DNA of 64,000 bases, taken from assembly GCF_900109685.1 (NCBI RefSeq), contig NZ_FOBB01000009.1:274659-338658 (forward strand). Reading direction: 5' to 3'. Both the position numbers and the translations under genes were made by a program. Positions 53,731 to 61,600 of the stretch are shown here, one piece after another. How positions within the stretch are numbered: position 1 is the first letter of the stretch; each line of letters begins with the position of its first letter. This stretch comes from Chitinophaga rupis. Its GTDB lineage: Bacteria > Bacteroidota > Bacteroidia > Chitinophagales > Chitinophagaceae. The notes under the pieces are model-generated. The model made no database searches. It had not been told where the DNA came from and was given only the letters and a program-made list of their open reading frames with translations.

Positions 53731-53820
53731 GATTTTAGATTTACGATTTACGATTTTAGATTTGAAAGTGTGGTGCGGCACAATAAAATGACAGATCGTA
53801 AAGCTGAAATCTCAGATCTT
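53731..53820. repeat. Heptad-repeat hairpin element 16
   Basis: It starts on the base after the hydrolase stop. Left arm 53731-53765: GATTTTA, GATTTAC twice, GATTTTA, GATTTGA. Right arm 53793-53820: AGATCGT, AAAGCTG, AAATCTC, AGATCTT. TAGATTTG at 53757-53764 also spells a perfect -7 box. Words are shared with elements 2, 3, 13 and 14. Confidence 0.85.
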
Positions 53821-53860
53821 TTTATTGTAACTTTAGTAGATAAAATCCCGTTTCACCTGA

Positions 53861-54478
53861 ATGTGCCGTCTTAGAACAGTAGTATTTATTCTCACACTTG
53901 TCTTATGCAGCCTATGCCGGAAAGATGTGGCAGCGCAATCTGCCGGCGGCCAGGGTGTAAATGCGAGAGTAGTGATCGTCGGCACAGATACCCTCCCTTC
54001 CATTACCCTGCAAATATTTGAAATAACAGAAAAGCTGCCCCGCAAGCTCCGTAAGGAACGCGAACGCTGGACCCGCTTACGCAATGCAGTATATGTAACT
54101 TACCCATACGCTAAATCTGCGGCCCGCATATTGAAAGATGTGAACAGCCGCCTGGCTACCCTGCCCAATAAAAAAGACCGCAAGGCTTACCTGGCTACCA
54201 AAGAGAAAGAATTAAAGGCTGAATTTGGCGATAAGCTGGAAAACCTTTCCATTTACCAGGGCAAGGTATTAATGAAGCTGATTGACCGCGAAAGCGGCGA
54301 AAACTGCTATGAGATCATCAAGGAGCTGAAAGGCGGTTTTAATGCACGCATGTGGCAAACCGTAGCCTTCTTTTTTGGCGGCAATCTTAAAAGCGAATAT
54401 GATACGGAAGAAGACCGTGATATTGAAGCCATTGTACAGGAAATAGAAATGTACCGCTACTACCGCGCGTATAACTAA
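53861..54478 (+). CDS. DUF4294-family exported protein
   Basis: 205 residues with a signal sequence (VVFILTLVLCSLCRKDVAA) and the DUF4294 pattern: GTDTLPSITLQIFEI, then a basic helical region with LRNAVYVTYPYAKSAARILKDV and IKELKGGFNARMWQTVAFFFGGNLKSEYD. Found across Bacteroidota, function unknown. TAACTTTA at 53828-53835 may be its -7 box. The next gene (54530) follows 52 bases later, possibly in one transcript. Confidence 0.85.
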   Translation: MCRLRTVVFILTLVLCSLCRKDVAAQSAGGQGVNARVVIVGTDTLPSITLQIFEITEKLPRKLRKERERWTRLRNAVYVTYPYAKSAARILKDVNSRLATLPNKKDRKAYLATKEKELKAEFGDKLENLSIYQGKVLMKLIDRESGENCYEIIKELKGGFNARMWQTVAFFFGGNLKSEYDTEEDRDIEAIVQEIEMYRYYRAYN

Positions 54479-54529
54479 CCCCTTTTCACACTAACACTAC
54501 TTTAACGAATTAAGGCCTAATTTAGGGCC

Positions 54530-55024
54530 ATGAAATTATTCACAGGTATTTGCTGTTTACTATTGATGGGCGCCGGCGCTAAAGCGCAGGAAGCTGCAGA
54601 CGATGCGGTGCAGGTATACGTGGTAGACAGCGTGGAAGTGGAATCATCAGCCGTAAACAATATTGGCCCCGACCAGATAGCCATGATCACCATTGCAAGG
54701 GGCCGCAAGACGATTGAAAAGTTTGGAGAGCGGGCTGCTAATGGCGTTTTTTACCTGGAAACAAAACCGTTTGCCCGTAAACGTTATAACCGCTTATTCA
54801 GCAATCTGTCGCCTGCATATGCAGCCGCCCTGCAAAAGCTGGGCAGCGACAGCAGCTTCAGGTATATTATGGGCGATAGTGTGCTCACCACCAACCTGGA
54901 ATCACAGTTAGCAGCCATAGAACCACGGGATATTACAGAAGTGAAGGTGCTCACTGACCCGGCGCAGCTAAAACAATACGGATTGAAGGAGGGTGAGATA
55001 GGTGTGGTTGTGAAAACTAAGTAG
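54530..55024 (+). CDS. Secreted protein resembling a free-standing TonB-receptor plug
   Basis: 164 residues: signal MKLFTGICCLLLMGAGAKAQ, then a short domain with GPDQIAMITIARGRKTIEKFGERAANGVFYLETK, closely like the plug motif EVLKG...YG.RAANGV...TTK of TonB-dependent receptors, and a second, weaker related half ending in IGVVVKTK. No barrel is attached. In other Bacteroidota this plug-like unit is found fused to M56-type peptidases; here it stands alone. Role unknown; it could occupy or regulate a receptor or an envelope peptidase. Confidence 0.75.
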   Translation: MKLFTGICCLLLMGAGAKAQEAADDAVQVYVVDSVEVESSAVNNIGPDQIAMITIARGRKTIEKFGERAANGVFYLETKPFARKRYNRLFSNLSPAYAAALQKLGSDSSFRYIMGDSVLTTNLESQLAAIEPRDITEVKVLTDPAQLKQYGLKEGEIGVVVKTK

Positions 55025-55040
55025 CATAACAAGCATATAT

Positions 55041-55079
55041 AAACGAAGAAGGAGGTATAACATACCTCCTTCTTCGTTT
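55041..55079. terminator. Bidirectional intrinsic terminator
   Basis: An 18-bp perfect inverted repeat (55041-55058 with 55062-55079) with a 3-nt loop, between the convergent ends of the plug-like gene and the susD gene at 55096. T runs of three flank it on both strands. Confidence 0.85.
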
Positions 55080-55095
55080 ATTACTCAAAACATCA

Positions 55096-56634
55096 TCAAT
55101 TTGTGTATCCCGGGTTCTGCGGGCGCAGGCTGGGATTATTGTTATACTCCAGCGTGGGCAGGGGCACCAGCAGGTGTTTTTCAGCAAGGGTAGGGCCGTA
55201 GCTGAACTTGTGGCCCACAAAGTTATCAAAGCCCTGTGTGCTCTCATTATACACCTTACGCAGGCGCACCATATCGAACCAGCTTTTACCTTCATAGCAC
55301 AGCTCATGCCAGCGCTCGCGCCATACAGCTTCACGGAAAGTGGCCTGTGTAAAGGTAGCAGGCGTGGTTAATTTAGCGCGGTCGCGGATCTGTTTCAGCG
55401 CGGCAATGGTAGCAGCGGTAGGGCCGCCTACTTCATTTTGTGCTTCTGCATAGATCAGCAATACTTCTGCATAGCGCAGCAGCGGCCAGTTCAAGCCACT
55501 TTGCGCAGTACCTTTTATACCAAAGGTGCCGTTAGCAGTAGTATCAAAATGTTTGTAAATGTAGGGGGCATTCAGATCCTTCAATGCACCATTACCATCT
55601 GTATAATACTTGGTGTAAAAGAACTGCTGCTCTTCCGTACGTTTATCACCATCTTCAAAGGAATCAAAGAAGGAAACAGTAGGTACAGTGCTGCCCACCT
55701 GTGTTCCGTAAGCAGAGATACCGCCAAAGTTAGGCAGCAGAATGCTCTGGAAACCATTACGTGCATCAGATACAGATGCAGAATATTGCGCCATGAAGAT
55801 GTGTTCTCCACGGTTCTTGGTAGATGGGTTGTGCAGGTCCATGTAACGGGTGAACAGGCTGTAAGAACCGCTGGTGATCACTTCATTAGCCTTATCTGCA
55901 GCCAGCTTGTAATAAGCGGCGCCTTTGTTCAGCGGCTGCCCGGCCATGGTCAGGTATACGCTTGCCAGCAGTGATTTTACTGCGCCCAGGGAGGCGCGGC
56001 CGCTGGTCTCCGTATTCGGCAGGCCGGATGCTTCTGCTTCTGTCAGGTCTTTTACGATCTGCATGTACACGCTGTCCTGTGAGGTACGGCCGGCGTATAC
56101 TTCCGGTGCGTTTACGTTTTGGATAGGCTCCGTAAGCAAAGGCACATCGCCCCACAGCCTTACCAGCCAGTAGTAATGCAGTGCGCGCAGGAACTTGGCT
56201 TCGCCGATATATCTTTTACGCAGTGTTTCATCCATCGGGTTAATGTCCGGTATTTTTTTGATGGAGAGGTTGGCATTGGAAATACCCCTGTACAGCGCCT
56301 GCCACCATTGGCGTATGTGCACGTTATCGGGATTAAACGCCAGGTTTAACAGGTTGTTCAGATCAGAGTTCTGGCCGGTTTGTGAAGTGGAGGTACCGGT
56401 CATGGCTTCCAGCAGCTGGAAGTTGGCGGAGAAAATGCCCGCACCGTCCGACTGGAACCTTAAGTTGGCATACACGGCGTTTACAGATGCTTCCGCATGT
56501 TCCGGCAGCGTAAAATAACTGTCCGGCGAAAGGTTGGATGGGTCCTGCTCTTCCAGGAACTTGGTGCAGCCTGCACCCAGCAATAAGGTGCCGGAAAGCA
56601 GCAGGGCTATATATTTTATCTTCAGTAGTTTCAT
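55096..56634 (-). CDS. SusD/RagB-family glycan-binding lipoprotein (LacI-linked locus)
   Basis: 512 residues from the ATG at 56634; a longer frame to 56676 lacks a good signal. The lipoprotein signal ends at C23 (LLLGAGC). The SusD blocks FLRALHYYWLVRLWGDVPLLTEP, LLRYAEVLLIYAEAQNEVGG and HLLVPLPTLEYNNNPSLRPQNPGYTN are present. It follows its SusC partner after 28 bases. Different in sequence from the SusD at 21946, so the loci are not recent copies. Confidence 0.92.
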   Translation of the reverse strand: MKLLKIKYIALLLSGTLLLGAGCTKFLEEQDPSNLSPDSYFTLPEHAEASVNAVYANLRFQSDGAGIFSANFQLLEAMTGTSTSQTGQNSDLNNLLNLAFNPDNVHIRQWWQALYRGISNANLSIKKIPDINPMDETLRKRYIGEAKFLRALHYYWLVRLWGDVPLLTEPIQNVNAPEVYAGRTSQDSVYMQIVKDLTEAEASGLPNTETSGRASLGAVKSLLASVYLTMAGQPLNKGAAYYKLAADKANEVITSGSYSLFTRYMDLHNPSTKNRGEHIFMAQYSASVSDARNGFQSILLPNFGGISAYGTQVGSTVPTVSFFDSFEDGDKRTEEQQFFYTKYYTDGNGALKDLNAPYIYKHFDTTANGTFGIKGTAQSGLNWPLLRYAEVLLIYAEAQNEVGGPTAATIAALKQIRDRAKLTTPATFTQATFREAVWRERWHELCYEGKSWFDMVRLRKVYNESTQGFDNFVGHKFSYGPTLAEKHLLVPLPTLEYNNNPSLRPQNPGYTN

Positions 56635-56662
56635 AATGTAAGTTCTTTTTGTCAACAATGAA

Positions 56663-59600
56663 TTACAAACCAACATTCAATCCCAGCGTGAACCGGGTAG
56701 GTTTGGGATAGTCAAAGAAGGTTTGTCCCTGCGCAAATGCTTCACCGTAGGTAGTTACTTCCGGATCATTACCGGAGAACTTGGTCCACAGGAAAAAGTT
56801 CTGTACAGATCCATAGATCCTTAGCTTGTTCAGGTACCATCTTTTCAGCGCATCTGTAGGGAAAGTATACGCCAGCAGCAGGTTGCGGCCGCGGAGGAAA
56901 GAACCATCCTCTACCCAGCGTGTATCCACATTCGTTACATAACCGGCACGGGTATCGCGCAGCGCTGCAATAGGCGTGTTCTGGTGATCAGGCGTCCATG
57001 CATCCAGTACGGATTTGAAGCTGTTGGCAATTGCCACACGGTCTTCGCCGGAGTGGTGGGTCATGTTCAGCACATCTGCACCGTAAGAGTATTGCAGGTC
57101 CACGGTCAGCTCAAAGTTCTTGTAACGGAAAGTGTTGATCAATGAACCGTAAGCATCCGGGTTGTTATCACCAATGATCATGCGGTCAGCATCATTGATC
57201 TGGTAATCGCCATTCACATCGCGGTATTTGATATCACCGGGCAGTATTTTCTGGCTGCTGCGGTAGCTGGCAAATTTGGCCGCTTCTGCTGCATCTTTTG
57301 ATGCCCAGGTACCTTCACGCACCAGGCCCCAGAAAGAGCCTACAGAGGCGCCTACTTTCAGGATACCGGTAGGGTTGGTAAAGCCGGGGTTACCGCTGAA
57401 AAGGGGCGCCGGCGTAGCCAGTGATAATACTTTGTTCTTGTTGCGGGATACGTTGAAGCTGGTGCTCCAGGTGAAGTCTTTTGTCTGGATGTTCACTGTG
57501 TTGATACCAATTTCAATACCCTTGTTCTCCATGCTGCCTATGTTACGGATAATGGTAGCATAACCGGTGGAGAAGGGCAGGGGCGCTTCCAGCAGCATGT
57601 CGGTGGTTTTGCGGTAATAACCGTCCACTTCCAGAGAGATCCTGTTCCGTAGCAGGCCTATTTCCAAACCAATGTCGGCCTGTTTGGTCCTTTCCCATTT
57701 CAGGTCAGGGTTAGCCAGGCGGCTAATGCCAATGCCTGCGGCGCGTGCATCATTGAAAATGGAAGTATAGTTACCCAGTAAAGGCAGGGATGCATAAGTA
57801 TTGATCTCTGAGTTACCGGTAGCGCCATAGCTGGTACGCAGCTTCAAATGCGAAATGGTAGGATTGCCTTTCAGGAAAGGCTCTTCAGAAATCCTCCAGG
57901 CTACTGCGGCAGACGGGAAGAACGCGTATTTATTGGATTCACCGAATTTAGAGGCGCCATCCGCACGGCCGGTCAGCGTTAACAGGTATTTTTCCTTAAA
58001 CGCATAGTTGATCCTGCCGTAGTAGGAGTTAAATGCAAAACGCGCTGCACGGGAGCTGGGCGTTGGGAAAGTTGTAGCAGCGCCTACGCTGTTGAATTTC
58101 AGGTAATCACTCTGGAAACCTTCACCAATGGTTTGGAAACCTTTAATGTTGGTCAGGTACCAGGAGGCGCCTCCCATGGCGGTAATGGAATGGTCTTCCG
58201 CGATCTTTTTAGTGTAGGTCATGTAAGTTTCTGTGGAGATAAAACCTTCGCGGTTATCATCCAGCACTGCACGGCCTTTCTGATCGGCAGAGATCTGGTT
58301 CAGGTTACGGCCATTGTATTCACTGCGGTCGCGGTTCACTACGGATGTACCTAATACAGAGCGCAGCTCCAGTCCGGGAGCCAGGTGAATGTTAGCATAA
58401 AAATTACCCAATACGGTCTGGCTTACCATTTCATAGAAACGGTTCGTCATAATGTTCACCGGGTTTTCGCCGCCTTCCATACCTTCATACTGGTAGTTAC
58501 CAGCCCACGCGCCATTCTTATATTTGATGGGCAGTATGGGCAGTGCTTCTGTGATCATACGCACGGAGTTCAAACCGCCGGTACCAATATCCACCACATT
58601 TTCTTTCTGGTAGTTGTAGCTCAGGTTACCGCCTACGCTTAACCAGGGTTTAATTTCCGTATCAAATGTAAAACGGGCTGAGTAGCGTTTCAGGTAAGAG
58701 TTCAGCAGCAGGCCATTATCGTTCAGGTAGCCCATGAACACGCCATAGGAGCCCTTTTCATTGCCATTGGTAAAGGATACCTGGTGGTTCTGCGACAGCT
58801 TGCTTTGGGTAGATTCTTTTAACCAGTCGGTATTATAGATCGGCGCCGGTTTACCGCTTGCATCTAAGCGGAACAGCTCTGGTTTGCCGGCAGTATTACC
58901 TTCCAGGTACTGCATTCTTTTTACAACCGGGTCTTTGTATTTACCGGCCGCCCAACCTGCAGGGTCGTAGGTTTGCGCATTTTTATAGGCCTGCTCTTCT
59001 ACAAAAAGGAATTCATTGGCATCCAGCATTTTTACACGGTGGGGGCCAATGGTGGGCAAGCCAAAGTTTACATCGTACGTAATTTTACCACCGGTGGTAG
59101 AGCCACGTTTGGTAGTAAGCAGCACTACGCCGTTAGCGCCCCTGGAACCGTAAATAGCGGTGGCAGATGCATCTTTCAGCACTTCTACAGAACCAATGTC
59201 TGATGGATTAATGAAGTCAATAGCGTTGGAATTCTGTGTTTGTGTACCTACCGGCAACATTACCCCGTCTATAATATACAGCGGGTTGTTGGAGGTGTTA
59301 ATGGAGCTGAAACCGCGGATACGTACCCTTGTTTGTCCGCCGGGACGGCCGGAGTTCTCAGATACGTTCACACCCGGCAAACGGCCTGCCAGGGCCTGGT
59401 TCACGGAGGGTAAAGGTCTTTCTTCCAGCTGTGCAGCTTTGATGGAGGCTACTGCACCTGTAATGTCGGATCGTTTTTGTGTACCATAACCGATCACCAC
59501 TACATCCTGCAGTGATTTTACATCGGGAGCTAATGCTACATTTAAAGGACCTGCGCCAATGGCTTTGTCCTGCGCAATGTAACCTACAAATGAAAAGCTG

Positions 59601-59830
59601 AGGGTGGCGCCTTCAGCGGCATCCAGCGTAAAGCTGCCGTCTGCCTGTGTTTGGGTACCGGTGGCAGTACCTTTTACCTGCACGGTAACACCGGGTAGGG
59701 GAGAGTTGTCTTTTGCGTCAATAACCCGCCCCGTAATTTTCCGGGACTGGGAAAAGGCTAACAAACACGTTAGGAGCCATAACGTGCTTAGTAAGCCACT
59801 TCGCATAAGAAAGGTTGATGTTTTCTTCAT
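56663..59830 (-). CDS. SusC/RagA TonB-dependent receptor (no STN domain)
   Basis: 1055 residues from the ATG at 59830, which gives a good signal peptide (LMRSGLLSTLWLLTCLLAFSQ). Then a carboxypeptidase-D-like domain (KITGRVIDAKDNSPLPGVTVQVKG), TonB-box-like DVVVIGYGTQKRSDITGAV, plug signature VEVLKDASATAIYGSRGANGV, and the barrel. It lacks the STN domain seen in the receptor at 23591, so it should not signal through FecR; control is more likely by the LacI protein encoded upstream. Confidence 0.93.
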   Translation of the reverse strand: MKKTSTFLMRSGLLSTLWLLTCLLAFSQSRKITGRVIDAKDNSPLPGVTVQVKGTATGTQTQADGSFTLDAAEGATLSFSFVGYIAQDKAIGAGPLNVALAPDVKSLQDVVVIGYGTQKRSDITGAVASIKAAQLEERPLPSVNQALAGRLPGVNVSENSGRPGGQTRVRIRGFSSINTSNNPLYIIDGVMLPVGTQTQNSNAIDFINPSDIGSVEVLKDASATAIYGSRGANGVVLLTTKRGSTTGGKITYDVNFGLPTIGPHRVKMLDANEFLFVEEQAYKNAQTYDPAGWAAGKYKDPVVKRMQYLEGNTAGKPELFRLDASGKPAPIYNTDWLKESTQSKLSQNHQVSFTNGNEKGSYGVFMGYLNDNGLLLNSYLKRYSARFTFDTEIKPWLSVGGNLSYNYQKENVVDIGTGGLNSVRMITEALPILPIKYKNGAWAGNYQYEGMEGGENPVNIMTNRFYEMVSQTVLGNFYANIHLAPGLELRSVLGTSVVNRDRSEYNGRNLNQISADQKGRAVLDDNREGFISTETYMTYTKKIAEDHSITAMGGASWYLTNIKGFQTIGEGFQSDYLKFNSVGAATTFPTPSSRAARFAFNSYYGRINYAFKEKYLLTLTGRADGASKFGESNKYAFFPSAAVAWRISEEPFLKGNPTISHLKLRTSYGATGNSEINTYASLPLLGNYTSIFNDARAAGIGISRLANPDLKWERTKQADIGLEIGLLRNRISLEVDGYYRKTTDMLLEAPLPFSTGYATIIRNIGSMENKGIEIGINTVNIQTKDFTWSTSFNVSRNKNKVLSLATPAPLFSGNPGFTNPTGILKVGASVGSFWGLVREGTWASKDAAEAAKFASYRSSQKILPGDIKYRDVNGDYQINDADRMIIGDNNPDAYGSLINTFRYKNFELTVDLQYSYGADVLNMTHHSGEDRVAIANSFKSVLDAWTPDHQNTPIAALRDTRAGYVTNVDTRWVEDGSFLRGRNLLLAYTFPTDALKRWYLNKLRIYGSVQNFFLWTKFSGNDPEVTTYGEAFAQGQTFFDYPKPTRFTLGLNVGL

Positions 59831-60240
59831 ACGCTTTGGTTTTTTGTTTATTAGTAGAATAGATGAGCAAAGCAATGCCAGTATGCTTTTACAGCACAGC
59901 AGATCAGCGGGAGGAGGGACATAGCAGTAGCAGGCCGCATATTGTTATGCAGCGGAGAACAAGTTTAAATACCGTAGTTTTTAAAATAGATGTCCCGGAA
60001 CGCGGTGTCCCTCCCCGTAAAGCAAAATCGATTTAGCACATTGGAATTAAAAAAAAGTCCTCACAGGACCCGATGCCAGTACATTACATATTTACGAATA
60101 ACAAGCTTTTTAAATGGTGATAGATTCTTTGGTTTCAGCCACAGTATGAAGTGGAATTATACTCTAGTTCGCAATAAGTTCTACGTAAAAATAATATTCT
60201 TTTTAAGAATCCAAAAAGTATTGTTAAAAAAATAGTTTGC
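59831..60240. other. 410-bp leader region of susC with a LacI-type operator candidate
   Basis: No gene is visible. The palindrome AAATCGATTT at 60025-60034, within the 16-bp near-palindrome GCAAAATCGATTTAGC (60022-60037), has the central CG that LacI-family regulators prefer. It lies about 195 bases before the susC start. No clear promoter boxes were recognised. The rest is A/T-rich. Confidence 0.4.
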
Positions 60241-60493
60241 AGTTAATAGTTAGCTATTAGCTGTTAGCTATTAGCTGTTGGCTGTTAGCTGCTAGCAGTA
60301 GGGTACTGCGGATGGATGTTGACCGGATATTTGATGCAGTGATATGAGTTTATTGAATAGTTTGCAGTGGGGGCATGAACAGTCAGGAACATTTAATTAC
60401 GGTAACTTTTCAGCCTACAAAGACTGCTAACCGCTAATGGCTAATAGTCAACAGCCAACAGCTAAAGGCTAACTGCCAACTGCTAACAGCTAG
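60241..60493. repeat. Heptad-repeat hairpin element 17 (largest)
   Basis: Left arm 60241-60296 has eight 7-mers (AGTTAAT, AGTTAGC, TATTAGC, TGTTAGC, TATTAGC, TGTTGGC, TGTTAGC, TGCTAGC). Right arm 60424-60493 has ten (CTGCTAA, CCGCTAA, TGGCTAA, TAGTCAA, CAGCCAA, CAGCTAA, AGGCTAA, CTGCCAA, CTGCTAA, CAGCTAG). The loop is about 127 nt with no gene. It separates lacI from susC and ends four bases before the lacI stop. Confidence 0.9.
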
Positions 60494-60497
60494 CTAC

Positions 60498-61514
60498 TCA
60501 CGTTGACTTCCGCTGAATAAACTTGCCCTCCAAAACGATCTGCTGCTTGCCTATTTTTCCTTTACTGGCGCCCAGCTGTTTCATAAGTAATGATATTGCT
60601 GCTTTGGCAATATCGGCAATAGGTTGCTGCAATGCGCTGATGCCGGGTGGGTACAACCGGAACACATCATGATCGTCAAAACATACAACCGCCAGATCGT
60701 CCGGTACGCGTAAACCCAGGTGGGTAAGGCTTTCCACGCCTGCTACGCCCAGGTAGTTAGTGGCAAATAATACTGCATCCAGTGTTTTATGCTTGTTTAA
60801 AAAGCGGTTGATATGGCGGGTAATATTTTTAGTGGGCTCGTTGTAAGGGATCTTTAATACTGGTTGCTGCGTGGCAGGGATCTTATATGCTTTGCAGGCA
60901 TTGTGGTAAGCCAGCAAACGTTGTTGCAGCTGCACCAGCTCCAGGTCTACAGTAACAAAGCCTATTTTGCGGTAGCCTTTTTTCAGCAGGTGATCCATGC
61001 AGGTATAAATACCTTTGTAATTATCTATCAGCACATAGGGCGTATCAATATGCTCAAAATAACTATCCATTAATACCAGGTGCTTACCGTCCTGCACCAG
61101 CTGCTGTATATCTTTTTCCATGCCTGGCGCAGGGGTAATTAAATAACCATCCACCTGGTGCTTAAGCATCATTTGAATCAGCTCACGGCCTTTGAGTGGA
61201 TTGTTCTCCGTACTGCAATACAAAACCTTGTAACCGTATTTTTCTGCTTCCTGCTCTATGGTGCGGGCAAGGGCGGCAAAGAAGCTGCCGGAAATGCTTT
61301 CTACGATCAATCCCAGTATTTTGGACTGGCCGGTACGCAGGTGAACAGCTACAGGGTGCGGCTGGTACCCGGCGGCTTTGGCCACGCTTTGTATTTTGGC
61401 AGCCAGCGTATCGCTGATGCGCCTTTGCTTAGCTTTCCCGTTTAGTACCAATGACACAGTTGAAGGTGCTACTCCGGCTTTTTTAGCAACGTCTTTAAGG
61501 GATACTCTATTCAT
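60498..61514 (-). CDS. LacI-family transcriptional regulator
   Basis: 338 residues: N-terminal helix-turn-helix with hinge (VSLKDVAKKAGVAPSTVSLVLNGKAKQRRISDTLAAKIQSVAKAAGYQPH), then a periplasmic-binding-protein-like sugar sensor (ILGLIVESISGSFFAALARTIEQEAEKYGYKVL ... YVLIDNYKGIYTCMDHLL ... DLAVVCFDDHDVFRLYPPGISALQQP). It probably represses the susC-susD pair, and possibly the GH18 gene, until a sugar or oligosaccharide binds. Gene order on this strand is GH18, lacI, susC, susD. Confidence 0.93.
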   Translation of the reverse strand: MNRVSLKDVAKKAGVAPSTVSLVLNGKAKQRRISDTLAAKIQSVAKAAGYQPHPVAVHLRTGQSKILGLIVESISGSFFAALARTIEQEAEKYGYKVLYCSTENNPLKGRELIQMMLKHQVDGYLITPAPGMEKDIQQLVQDGKHLVLMDSYFEHIDTPYVLIDNYKGIYTCMDHLLKKGYRKIGFVTVDLELVQLQQRLLAYHNACKAYKIPATQQPVLKIPYNEPTKNITRHINRFLNKHKTLDAVLFATNYLGVAGVESLTHLGLRVPDDLAVVCFDDHDVFRLYPPGISALQQPIADIAKAAISLLMKQLGASKGKIGKQQIVLEGKFIQRKST

Positions 61515-61523
61515 AATAAAAAT

Positions 61524-61574
61524 GGGGTAGATGGTAATATACAGACTTTTGCCTGTTATTAAAACATCTACCCC
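61524..61574 (-). promoter_or_regulatory. 10-bp perfect inverted repeat between GH18 and lacI
   Basis: GGGGTAGATG (61524-61533) and CATCTACCCC (61565-61574) pair across a 31-nt loop. On the minus strand the second arm is followed by a T-rich run (ATTTTTATT), so it could be a weak terminator or attenuator after GH18, or an operator pair for LacI. Confidence 0.5.
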
Positions 61575-61600
61575 GCAAGATAATATATGCCTGGTAGTTA

